Shown one piece after another: positions 11,708 through 19,879 of a DNA stretch of 64,000 nucleotides. Positions within the stretch are counted from its first letter, which is position 1. The number at the start of each line of letters is the position of its first letter. The stretch spans positions 1 through 64,000 of the forward strand of contig NZ_LMFO01000004.1 of assembly GCF_001426865.1 (NCBI RefSeq), read 5' to 3'. The DNA is from Paenibacillus sp. Root52 (GTDB lineage: Bacteria > Bacillota > Bacilli > Paenibacillales > Paenibacillaceae). Position numbers and translations under genes: made by a program. Under the pieces are notes generated by a model. That model was not told the DNA's origin and made no database searches. It was given only the letters and a program-made list of their open reading frames with translations.

Positions 11708-12646
11708 TTATACCTTCTTCAAGACATATATGAGTTTAAGAACAGCGTTATCGAGAGTAGATTGGCGGTAAAAAGGCATCTTGATCGCGTATATTATACG
11801 ATTGATCCATGAAGCGTTTAATTGATATAAGAACTGCTGTAAGTCCTTTTGTTGCTGAGCAGATAACTGATCTTTATAAAGATGCATAAACAATTGTGCT
11901 TGTTTACTTAGTATAAAGTGATTATTACCTTTCATGAAGCGAACCCATCTGTTCTTCCATTTCATGATCCAGCTCTCATTGCTACCTCCCAGTACGTTCC
12001 CCTGATGCTGGCGATACAAAATAGTCGGTTCTTCATCAAATATTACTTCTCCAAATGCACTAACAAAAAGATATATCCACCAATCGTGCATGATAACCTT
12101 AGTTAGATCAGCTGGAATGTTTCCCCTAACCCTCTCAAATGTAATTTGGTTCAAAATCATCGTACACCCAACGCAACGATTTTCAACCACAGCATTATAC
12201 ATACTTAATGGTTTAGATGGGAGGGTTGGCCACACATTTAGATTATTCAAGTCCTGGTCTACCATTTGTGTAGAGGAACAATACATCAATGGTATGTTCG
12301 ATTGTCTCAATTTCAGCTTTTTTGCTGCCCGAATGAGTTTGTCCGGCTTCCACACATCGTCCTGATCACAAAATGCATAAAAATCGTATACAGGCTTCGT
12401 TTGACGCATCAGCTCAAAAAAACTTCCGATTACGCCCAGGTTCTTTCCTACATTAACTTGGATCTGATCAGGATATACGTTGCCATACTCGATCAATTTT
12501 TGAACAGTTCCGTCAGAGGATCCGTCATCCCTAATATGAATCCGGAAATCTACATCATGTTGTGACAAAAGGCTTTCGATCTGTTCATCAATGTATGGTG
12601 CTCCGTTATATGTAGAAAGCATAATGCATACTGTAGGTTTATTCAC
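11708..12646 (-). CDS. glycosyltransferase family 2
   Basis: A 312-residue GT2 enzyme. CIMLSTYNGAPYIDEQIESL opens the GT-A fold, IRDDGSSDGT follows, and FYAFCDQDDVWKPDKL is the characteristic DQDD metal/nucleotide site of rhamnosyl- and related glycosyltransferases. The C-terminal third is less conserved. It starts at GTG 12646 after GAGGTGAC. A hairpin resembling a terminator lies between this gene and rfbD, so the distal glycosyltransferases may be expressed at a lower level than the rhamnose genes. Confidence 0.87.
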   Translation of the reverse strand: MNKPTVCIMLSTYNGAPYIDEQIESLLSQHDVDFRIHIRDDGSSDGTVQKLIEYGNVYPDQIQVNVGKNLGVIGSFFELMRQTKPVYDFYAFCDQDDVWKPDKLIRAAKKLKLRQSNIPLMYCSSTQMVDQDLNNLNVWPTLPSKPLSMYNAVVENRCVGCTMILNQITFERVRGNIPADLTKVIMHDWWIYLFVSAFGEVIFDEEPTILYRQHQGNVLGGSNESWIMKWKNRWVRFMKGNNHFILSKQAQLFMHLYKDQLSAQQQKDLQQFLYQLNASWINRIIYAIKMPFYRQSTLDNAVLKLIYVLKKV

Positions 12647-12683
12647 GCGTCACCTCAATATCTGAATTTTCTTTATTATATAC

Positions 12684-12718
12684 GAAAACTCCCGCCCATA
12701 AGTAATAGAGCGAGAGTT
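12684..12718 (-). terminator. possible weak terminator downstream of rfbD
   Basis: On the minus strand AACTCTCGC pairs with GCGGGAGTT (12687-12718) with one mismatch and ends in TTTTCG. The T-run is short, so partial read-through into the next glycosyltransferase gene is likely. Confidence 0.5.
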
Positions 12719-12729
12719 ACATTGTGCTA

Positions 12730-13605
12730 TTATGGCTGTTCATTCTTCGATAATAAGCGAATAAATTCACGCAGACCCTCTCGCCATGGCGGAAGATCAA
12801 CCAGCTCATTCGTTCGAATCGATAGATGATCCATTACAGAATTACGCGGTCTCGGAGCTGGTCTAGGAAATTGTTCTGTTGTACAGGGCTCTAAATGTGC
12901 TTGAATGGAAAAATATTCACTCCCCCGAGCTTCCTCAAAGATAGCTTGGGTGAATTCATACCACGTACAAGTACCACTGTTGGAAGCATGGTATACTCCA
13001 TATTTTTCTGTTTGCATCAATTGTATCAGGAAGTTTGCCAAATCTGCGGTATATGTGGGTGAACCTTTTTGATCATGTACTACCTGTAGCTTCGGCTTCT
13101 CTCGCGCCAACTTCAGCATCGTTTTGACAAAGTTATTCCCGTATATGCCGTAGACCCAAGAAGTACGTACAACAAACCATTTGGTTGACAAAGATTGTAC
13201 TAGTAATTCTCCTGCTCGTTTGGACTTTCCATACACACTTTGTGGATTAGTGTCATCGTATTCCTGATAAGGGATTGCAGAATTGCCATCAAATACATAA
13301 TCAGTACTGATATAGATGAGTTTGGCTCCAACTTTTTCTGCTGCAACAGCAACATTTCGTGTTCCCACAGCATTCACCTTATATGCACCATCGACATCCG
13401 TCTCTGCAGCATCTACGGCTGTATAAGCTGCACAATGTATGACCGCTTCAGGATGATAGGAGGAAATAACGTCATTACACTGTGCCTGATTGGTTATATC
13501 CATCTGATTCCGATCACAAGCAAGAACAGAATGCCCCTCCCTCTCCAAAAGAAGAACGACATCCCGACCCAGTTGTCCATTTGCTCCTGTAACCAAGATC
13601 TTCAT
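12730..13605 (-). CDS. rfbD: dTDP-4-dehydrorhamnose reductase RfbD (RmlD)
   Basis: RmlD performs the last step of dTDP-L-rhamnose synthesis, the NAD(P)H-dependent reduction of dTDP-4-keto-L-rhamnose. The 291-residue protein starts at ATG 13605 (MKILVTGANGQLG, the Rossmann glycine motif). That ATG overlaps the rfbB stop as TAATG, so a reading frame extending further upstream is not the real start. Other signatures are VIHCAAYTAVDAAE, STDYVFDG, YGKSKRAGE (YxxxK catalytic pair) and RTSWVYG. It is translationally coupled to rfbB and is the last of the contiguous rfbA-C-B-D set. Confidence 0.95.
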   Translation of the reverse strand: MKILVTGANGQLGRDVVLLLEREGHSVLACDRNQMDITNQAQCNDVISSYHPEAVIHCAAYTAVDAAETDVDGAYKVNAVGTRNVAVAAEKVGAKLIYISTDYVFDGNSAIPYQEYDDTNPQSVYGKSKRAGELLVQSLSTKWFVVRTSWVYGIYGNNFVKTMLKLAREKPKLQVVHDQKGSPTYTADLANFLIQLMQTEKYGVYHASNSGTCTWYEFTQAIFEEARGSEYFSIQAHLEPCTTEQFPRPAPRPRNSVMDHLSIRTNELVDLPPWREGLREFIRLLSKNEQP

Positions 13606-14627
13606 TAATTCATGTCTCCCAATCGAGAGCCATATTGTTTGGCATAGTACTGTTGGTACACTCCAGATTGGATGCGGGTCCACCACTCCTGGTTATCGAG
13701 GTACCAATGGATAGTCTCCTTGATCCCGGTTTCAAACGTATGCTTTGATTTCCAGCCTAGTTCAGACATTGTTTTGGCCGGATCAATGCCATATCTGCGG
13801 TCATGCCCAGGCCGGTCTTGCACGTATTTGATTAAGGAATCCGGCTTGCCGAGTTGCTCCAAAATGGTTTTCACGATGTGCACGTTAGTTCGTTCATTAT
13901 TACCACCAATGTTATATACTTCTCCGTTACGTCCTTGATGAATGACCAGATCAATGGCACTGCAGTGGTCTTCAACATAGAGCCAGTCCCGGATGTTCAA
14001 TCCATCTCCATATACAGGTAGAGTCTTATCAGCAAGGGCATGGGAGATCATAAGTGGGATTAGCTTCTCGGGGAATTGATAAGGACCATAGTTATTAGAA
14101 CAACGTGTGATATTTACCGGAAGACCAAAAGTCTCATGGTAAGCCCGCACAAGCAAATCCCCACCTGCTTTGGATGCGGAATAAGGACTGTTTGGCTGCA
14201 ACGGTGTCTCCTCTGTAAATAGACCTGTAGGACCAAGTGAACCGTATACTTCATCCGTTGATACTTGAACGAATTTAGTAATATGATGTTTTTTAGCCGC
14301 TTCAAGCAGTGCTAGAGTACCGTTAACATTCGTTCGAACAAACACATCTGGCTCCAAAATACTTCGATCCACGTGAGATTCTGCTGCAAAGTTAACAACA
14401 ATGTCTACACCTTGACTAATTAAGCGATCCATCTCGGCAGCATCTGTAATGTCTGCTTTGACAAAGGTATGACGTGTGTTGTTTTCAAGTGATTTTAGAT
14501 TTTCTAAATTACCGGCATACGTCAACGCATCCACATTAATAATCTCATAATCAGGATGCTGATCCAACATATACATCACAAAATTACTTCCAATAAAGCC
14601 GGCTCCGCCGGTAACGAGCAGTTTCAT
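13605..14627 (-). CDS. rfbB: dTDP-glucose 4,6-dehydratase RfbB (RmlB)
   Basis: RmlB converts dTDP-glucose to dTDP-4-keto-6-deoxyglucose, the second step toward dTDP-L-rhamnose. The 340-residue SDR protein shows the NAD-binding TGGAGFIG at residues 6-13, VDALTYAGNLENL, FAAESHVDRSI, STDEVYG, SPYSASKAGGD (Tyr-Lys catalytic pair) and RCSNNYGPYQFPEKLIP, all diagnostic for this enzyme. Stop and start overlap with rfbD (TAATG). It lies 14 bases downstream of rfbC. Confidence 0.96.
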   Translation of the reverse strand: MKLLVTGGAGFIGSNFVMYMLDQHPDYEIINVDALTYAGNLENLKSLENNTRHTFVKADITDAAEMDRLISQGVDIVVNFAAESHVDRSILEPDVFVRTNVNGTLALLEAAKKHHITKFVQVSTDEVYGSLGPTGLFTEETPLQPNSPYSASKAGGDLLVRAYHETFGLPVNITRCSNNYGPYQFPEKLIPLMISHALADKTLPVYGDGLNIRDWLYVEDHCSAIDLVIHQGRNGEVYNIGGNNERTNVHIVKTILEQLGKPDSLIKYVQDRPGHDRRYGIDPAKTMSELGWKSKHTFETGIKETIHWYLDNQEWWTRIQSGVYQQYYAKQYGSRLGDMN

Positions 14628-14641
14628 AATGTCGAAACCTC

Positions 14642-15205
14642 CTAATCACTCACTCCGAAATTGAAATTGATCTCTGCATCCTGAAGTAAAGGATGCCTTT
14701 GATCCTTATCTGACAAAATTGGACTAGATGTAGGCCAATAAATTCCAAGAGCCGGGTCACTCCATAATATGCCGCGATCCTGCTCCGGGGAATAGTATTC
14801 GTCCACTTTGTACAAGACTTGGGTGTTTGGTACCAGAGTGCAGAAGCCATGCGCAAATCCTTTGGGAACTAGTAACTGACGGTGATTATGCTCACTCAGG
14901 ATGAAACCTTCCCATTGTCCAAAGGTGGGCGATCCATGTCGAATGTCTATAATAACATCATAGATTGCACCTGAGATAACCCGAATTAACTTGGTTTGCG
15001 CTTTGGGATTAAGTTGGTAGTGCAGTCCACGCAACACACCTGCCTGAGCAGATAGGGATTGGTTATCCTGAATAAACTGATATTTAATCCCTTGTTGATT
15101 CATGAGCTGTTCATTGTAACTTTCCATAAAAAAACCCCGGTGATCACCATGAACCACCGGTTCAATCAAACATGCGCCTGTCAGCTTGGAAGGAGTGATT
15201 TTCAT
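14642..15205 (-). CDS. rfbC: dTDP-4-dehydrorhamnose 3,5-epimerase RfbC (RmlC)
   Basis: RmlC epimerises C3 and C5 of the 4-keto intermediate in dTDP-L-rhamnose synthesis. The 187-residue cupin carries the usual signatures: HGDHRGFFMESYN, QDNQSLSAQAGVLRGLHYQ (catalytic His in LRGLHYQ), RVISGAIYDVIIDIR and VPKGFAHGFCTL. The length is typical. The start follows a GGGAT/GGCGGG purine stretch. It sits between rfbA and rfbB on the minus strand. Confidence 0.95.
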   Translation of the reverse strand: MKITPSKLTGACLIEPVVHGDHRGFFMESYNEQLMNQQGIKYQFIQDNQSLSAQAGVLRGLHYQLNPKAQTKLIRVISGAIYDVIIDIRHGSPTFGQWEGFILSEHNHRQLLVPKGFAHGFCTLVPNTQVLYKVDEYYSPEQDRGILWSDPALGIYWPTSSPILSDKDQRHPLLQDAEINFNFGVSD

Positions 15206-15227
15206 TTATCCCGCCATCCCTTCTCTT

Positions 15228-15971
15228 CTATAACTTTAACTTCCCGAACTCATCTCCGAATACAATATCCCTCGCTAATTCATTAGCTCTTGCCAAAGAT
15301 GCATGGGTTCCTGCATCAGTCCACCAACCCGTAAGTATATCGTAAGTAAGATTCCCTTGTTCAATATATGCATTGTTCACGTCTGTGATTTCCAACTCAC
15401 CTCTTGCAGAAGGCTTTAAAGTCTTGATGATCTTGAAGACTTCGCTATCAAACATATATATGCCTGTTACTGCATATTTGCTTTTGGGCTCCTGCGGTTT
15501 TTCTTCAATGGATACGATTCGATTGCCATCCAATTCGGGTACCCCGAAGCGGTGAGGATCAGTGACTTCTTGAATCAGAATTTTAGCTCCACTTTGTTGT
15601 TTCTCAAAATTTTGCACATAAGGAGTTATATCGTCTACGAAGACGTTGTCACCCAGTATTACAATCATTTGATCATTGCCTGCGAATTGTTCTGCCAACC
15701 CAAGTGCTTGGGCGATTCCTCCTGCTTCATCTTGAACTCGATATGTGAAAGAAACACCTATATCGCTTCCGCTACCCAGGAGATTAACGACGTCCCCCAT
15801 ATGATCTTTACCGGTAATTAGCATGATGTCAGTTAGGCCAGCTTGTTTTAGTTTAAATGCGGAATGAAAGATCATTGGATACTTCCCTACAGGAAGCAAG
15901 TGCTTATTAGTTACCTTAGTTAAAGGAAAAAGGCGGGATCCTGTCCCGCCAGCAAGAATTATAGCTTTCAT
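15228..15971 (-). CDS. rfbA: glucose-1-phosphate thymidylyltransferase RfbA (RmlA, short type)
   Basis: RmlA makes dTDP-glucose from Glc-1-P and dTTP. The protein opens with MKAIILAGGTGSRLFPLTKV, the nucleotidyltransferase signature. It then has NKHLLPVGKYPMIFH, VQDEAGGIAQAL, ILGDNVF and the C-terminal TGWWTDAGTHASL. At 247 residues it belongs to the short RmlA group, which lacks the C-terminal extension of about 45 residues found in E. coli RmlA. ATG 15971 overlaps the stop of the preceding glycosyltransferase (ATGA) and follows AAGGAG. It is the first rhamnose gene in transcription order. Confidence 0.94.
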   Translation of the reverse strand: MKAIILAGGTGSRLFPLTKVTNKHLLPVGKYPMIFHSAFKLKQAGLTDIMLITGKDHMGDVVNLLGSGSDIGVSFTYRVQDEAGGIAQALGLAEQFAGNDQMIVILGDNVFVDDITPYVQNFEKQQSGAKILIQEVTDPHRFGVPELDGNRIVSIEEKPQEPKSKYAVTGIYMFDSEVFKIIKTLKPSARGELEITDVNNAYIEQGNLTYDILTGWWTDAGTHASLARANELARDIVFGDEFGKLKL

Positions 15972-17083
15972 CGTTGAACTCCTTCCAGAATCCCAGTAAT
16001 TTGACTACATCTTTCTTTCCAGGTGTTGCTTTCTAAGAAATGCCTTGCTTCCTTATGTGAGTGCAACTTTATCTTGTCACTTCTTACTTTTTTTATAAAA
16101 TCAATAAATTCTGACTCTTCAGAGTAAAGATAAACAAAAGGCTTAAACTTTTGCATCTCCTGGTAATCGATGGTCAGTATCGGTTTATTAAAATGAATAT
16201 ATTCATATATTTTAACCGGATCCACAGCTCGAACAAGTTCGTTTAACACAAAAGGCATAACCAAAGCATCTGCTGTTTGAGCATAGCTCGACAATTGATC
16301 ATGCCTCACAGTTCCCGCGCATTGAATACGTGGATGTGACGGAACTTTAGTTTCTGCTGGACCCACCAGTGTAAACATACAATCAGGAATTTTTTCGAGC
16401 ACAAGCAGCATCATATCAAAATCCATCCATTCTCCAATCGTACCGATGTACATCAGATTCAACAACTCTGGGGAAGGGTTAGTTTTGATAGATTGAATAT
16501 CGGAAATTTGTCCATTCAATACAGATCTGCTGATTCCGTTATTAACAACCACCGGTTCGTTGCCCATATATTCATGATAAGAACTTATCATTCTTTTCTT
16601 TAAATATTCTGACGAAGTGATGATTTGGTTAGCCCTTTTCACTAGACGTATCTCTAAATTTCTCAGCCTGCTTAGGTTACGATTTTCTGAATAAAATCCT
16701 AGAAAATCATCCATACAATCATAGATCACGACCTGGTCCTTTAACTGATCTAAAGGTATAAAATCCAAAAGGAGGGGGGATGTGATCCATATATAATCAT
16801 ACTGCTTTAGAGATTGGTTTACTAATCGATTCATTAACCCTTCCATTTTTCTCAACACATTAAACCTTCCGGACATCGGCAGTTTCTTGAGCGTATGCAT
16901 GGTTGACATAGAGTACACATTCCGGGAATTAAGGTTCGTTGTCTTGTTACCATACAATTTATTAATATAGAACAAGTCAACTGAATAATACCTCGTTAAT
17001 TCCTCGTACAAAAAGTGGGGGCGCTGCTTAATCCAATCCCAGTCTACGTGCATTAAAAAAGCTATTTTGGACTCGGCTGACAA
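15968..17083 (-). CDS. glycosyltransferase, TuaH-like (GT4 type)
   Basis: About 371 residues. The N-terminus (FLMHVDWDWIKQRPHFLYEEL) matches the start of TuaH-type glycosyltransferases of teichuronic acid and related glycan loci. The C-terminal half has GT-B features: LNLMYIGTIGEWMDFDMM, FTLVGPAE, and DALVMPFVLNELVRAVDPVKIYEYIHFNKP, which contains the sugar-nucleotide-binding E. It probably adds one sugar to the lipid-linked chain. TTG 17083 is preferred as the start because GAGGGGTGAT precedes it at proper spacing; a GTG at 17098 overlaps that site. Its stop overlaps rfbA (ATGA), so it heads the rhamnose operon. Confidence 0.82.
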   Translation of the reverse strand: MSAESKIAFLMHVDWDWIKQRPHFLYEELTRYYSVDLFYINKLYGNKTTNLNSRNVYSMSTMHTLKKLPMSGRFNVLRKMEGLMNRLVNQSLKQYDYIWITSPLLLDFIPLDQLKDQVVIYDCMDDFLGFYSENRNLSRLRNLEIRLVKRANQIITSSEYLKKRMISSYHEYMGNEPVVVNNGISRSVLNGQISDIQSIKTNPSPELLNLMYIGTIGEWMDFDMMLLVLEKIPDCMFTLVGPAETKVPSHPRIQCAGTVRHDQLSSYAQTADALVMPFVLNELVRAVDPVKIYEYIHFNKPILTIDYQEMQKFKPFVYLYSEESEFIDFIKKVRSDKIKLHSHKEARHFLESNTWKERCSQITGILEGVQR

Positions 17084-17098
17084 GCGATCACCCCTCAC

Positions 17099-17440
17099 TT
17101 TGTTTCGAATGTCTCATAATTTTTATAGTATACTTTCATATAATAGTCATCAGTATAATGCACACGACTTAATCCCCTAGTATGTTCCTTACTACCTATA
17201 AAAGATCCCCTTCTTTATTTAACATATATTTCAAGAAGTTCTTTTAAAATCATTCAATATCATATTTAGTTGAAATTTAGAATCTAGCTCTATACCAGTA
17301 TTAGCTATTGTTAGTGACTCAACCGAGCATAATACTAAATGTTGATTTCTTCCTTTGCTATTCTAAATCTCTCGTAATACAACTCCCGAATATCACAAAT
17401 TCATACATAAGTGGTCTCCTTTAAGAATTATAAGAAGCCT
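17099..17440. other. AT-rich intergenic region inside the glycan locus
   Basis: About 340 bases between the TuaH-like operon and the heparinase-like gene, both on the minus strand. No ORF of consequence and no clean T-tailed hairpin was seen. It probably contains the promoter of the rhamnose/glycosyltransferase operon; TATACT- and TATAAT-like words around 17120-17160 are candidates but no -35 at good spacing was found. Confidence 0.45.
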
Positions 17441-19879
17441 TCAAGGGACTTCTATCTCTTCAAAATTATTAAAATCAATTTCACCAAAATAAATATCATT
17501 TATTCTATAAATACATGTGTACTTTCCTGGTTCAGTAAAATTGTAGGTCAACTCGTTACTATTATTTCCAACAAAATCATAACTTGCCCCATCCTTGTAT
17601 ATATACCATTTCGATGTCAGTCTATGATTACCTAATAAATTCACTTTAAAATTATACTGTCTGTCACCTATCTTTTTTACTTGTGAGCCTTTAACCGCAG
17701 GTTCTTGTTCCATCTTTGGAACCTCATTATAAACAAAATCCTTACCATTAAATTCTACAAACCCTGTTAACTTTTTTGAAGTTTCCTTAGCTGAATTCCG
17801 CAAATAACTAATCACCGCATAGTTTTTACCCTTTTCCAAATCGAAAACAGCATTACTATCAAAAGAATATGGTGTAGAACTATGCTTTCTTCCCGTTTCT
17901 TTGTCAAGCAAATAAAAGGAATATGATAATTTCTGTAGAGTAGAAGTCGTCACGTTGTTTGTTAGTTCTAACTTTGTTGCATCAATTGAAGCGAAGATGT
18001 GAGTGTTTGGAATCCTCTCTCGTTCAGACGTGTCTATCTGAACCTCATTGAAAGTAACTGTATCCCCCTCAAGAATGGGTTTATCCAAAATGATATCTTT
18101 TAATTCGTTTGACTCTAGTATTCTCAGAGAAGTGATAAATTTTGAATTCGATCCTTTCTTATTAAATAAGACAGAACTTGTCGGAATACTCTTGTTAAAA
18201 CCACTTGAAGTAAAACTCAAAAAAGCCTTATCACTTCCTCCCGTAAACTTTTGAACTGAATCTACAGGAATTAATTGCTGCAATAATACATGATAATTAG
18301 TACCTTTGATTTTAAGGATCATGTGATCCTCAGAAAGTTCTTCAACTTCTACATCATTTGACAGATGAAATATTTGAGAGTATTTATGTGTCTGATTAGA
18401 AAGAATATCATCCACTATAAGATAATTATCTCCATCAATATAATTGACCGACCTATCAATATTGACTCCGGAGAATATATTATTAAAGCCTTTAACTGCC
18501 ATATACCCACTATTTTTCTTATAAGAGTAAAGCCCTACTTTATTTGAATTAAACATACTTACAGAATAAGATTGATCATCAACCATTACTGTATTGTGTG
18601 CCATACTACTATTCATGTAGTCATGCAATTTTGTACCGACCATATAGTTATACATACCAGGATCTATAAAAATATCATGACCTTTAGAATAAAGTAAAAT
18701 AGAAAGATCGTCAGCGTGCTTATGAGTACTTGACAAAAATCCTGATTTAAAGAGGAGCCACGTGGCTTGATCGAAGTTAGTAGCGTCCCAATGCTCTCGA
18801 AATATTGCAGTACCATCTTTTAAGTAAACTTTCACCTTTTCTTTTGGAACACTACCCTCTAGTCCTTTTGTTTGTATATACTTTAGATTCGCATCACCAA
18901 AATCATTCTGAATTGAAGATGGTTTCCCTAATGAACCAATTGTATCCCCTATAAATGGTACTGATAGATTAGGTTTATGAACATAAACTAAATAGTCCAC
19001 TGCTCCTTTATAATAATTAAGAGCAGTAACTGCATACTTATCATTAAACTGGGTTAAAAAATCTCCGACCCCTTTTATATAAGAAATTATTCCAATGTGA
19101 TATCCAAGTGAATTTTCAATATGAATTTGTCCATTTGGAAAAGCATATTTAAGTTGCTCATCTAATCTGTTGATACCTTTCTGTATATATTGTGTATTAT
19201 TCATATAATAACCTGACTTTATTAAGGCCCCATCCTCAAAAATACCATGGTTGTGCTTATGAGTATAATTATCATCATTGTAGAGCCATTTGGCGTTATC
19301 ATTTATTAATTTTGAAATTTGTGAATTAGTGGTGCCATCACCAACAGATTCTTTAATTATGGAGTAAAAGATTAAATTTTCTGTTCGCTCAGCGACAGAG
19401 TGATCATACCACGTATACCTATTAATTTTATTTGAACCTTCAGCATAAGCGGCCCAGGATTCCACAAATTTATCAGCAGCATCCAAATATTTCATATCGT
19501 TAGTCTGAATAAAAGCCTGGCACAAATAATATACTGGACTAAGGGTGTGCAAATACAAAGAAAAAGTATTAGGAGATGCTGTTACACTCATATTCCAGTC
19601 AATATTTTCGATATCATATAATATATCATCTGTAATTTTTTCTTCCACTATAAGTCGATTATTGAGCAATTTATCTGCGTTTTCTTTAAAAATCCCATCT
19701 AACTTTTCGTCACTATATCCATCCTTCAAATAGAATGGTTTATATATTTCTATCTGCTCTTCTAGTGTTATTTCTGACTGATTTTGTTTCTTTCCAGGAT
19801 AAATGACCATTAAGATCACAACAAAAGTGACTAATAACGATAGTAAAATTATTGATGTTTTTCTTCTACCAGTGAGCAT
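17441..19879 (-). CDS. heparinase II/III family protein, membrane-anchored (alginate-lyase-like fold)
   Basis: An 812-residue protein with an N-terminal signal anchor (residues 8-27). An all-alpha toroid domain follows (about 40-360), including RYTWYDHSVAERTENLIFY, HKHNHGIFEDGAL and ENSLGYHIG. A heparinase II/III-type beta domain covers about 375-620, with STHKHADDLSILLYSKG and IDPGMYNY as the family core with the metal-binding His. The last 170 residues look like two beta-sandwich modules. The fold predicts cleavage of uronic-acid-containing polysaccharide outside the membrane by beta-elimination. The residues expected for catalysis (His/Tyr in the toroid) seem present. Codon use is strongly AT-rich. 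It is translationally coupled to the upstream glycosyltransferase (TAATG), which ties it to synthesis or trimming of this locus's glycan. Confidence 0.85.
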   Translation of the reverse strand: MLTGRRKTSIILLSLLVTFVVILMVIYPGKKQNQSEITLEEQIEIYKPFYLKDGYSDEKLDGIFKENADKLLNNRLIVEEKITDDILYDIENIDWNMSVTASPNTFSLYLHTLSPVYYLCQAFIQTNDMKYLDAADKFVESWAAYAEGSNKINRYTWYDHSVAERTENLIFYSIIKESVGDGTTNSQISKLINDNAKWLYNDDNYTHKHNHGIFEDGALIKSGYYMNNTQYIQKGINRLDEQLKYAFPNGQIHIENSLGYHIGIISYIKGVGDFLTQFNDKYAVTALNYYKGAVDYLVYVHKPNLSVPFIGDTIGSLGKPSSIQNDFGDANLKYIQTKGLEGSVPKEKVKVYLKDGTAIFREHWDATNFDQATWLLFKSGFLSSTHKHADDLSILLYSKGHDIFIDPGMYNYMVGTKLHDYMNSSMAHNTVMVDDQSYSVSMFNSNKVGLYSYKKNSGYMAVKGFNNIFSGVNIDRSVNYIDGDNYLIVDDILSNQTHKYSQIFHLSNDVEVEELSEDHMILKIKGTNYHVLLQQLIPVDSVQKFTGGSDKAFLSFTSSGFNKSIPTSSVLFNKKGSNSKFITSLRILESNELKDIILDKPILEGDTVTFNEVQIDTSERERIPNTHIFASIDATKLELTNNVTTSTLQKLSYSFYLLDKETGRKHSSTPYSFDSNAVFDLEKGKNYAVISYLRNSAKETSKKLTGFVEFNGKDFVYNEVPKMEQEPAVKGSQVKKIGDRQYNFKVNLLGNHRLTSKWYIYKDGASYDFVGNNSNELTYNFTEPGKYTCIYRINDIYFGEIDFNNFEEIEVP

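Noticed and set aside
12730-13686. Longer rfbD frame starting at 13686
   Set aside because: The extra 27 residues overlap rfbB and do not match the family; the TAATG-coupled ATG at 13605 gives the canonical MKILVTGANGQLG start.
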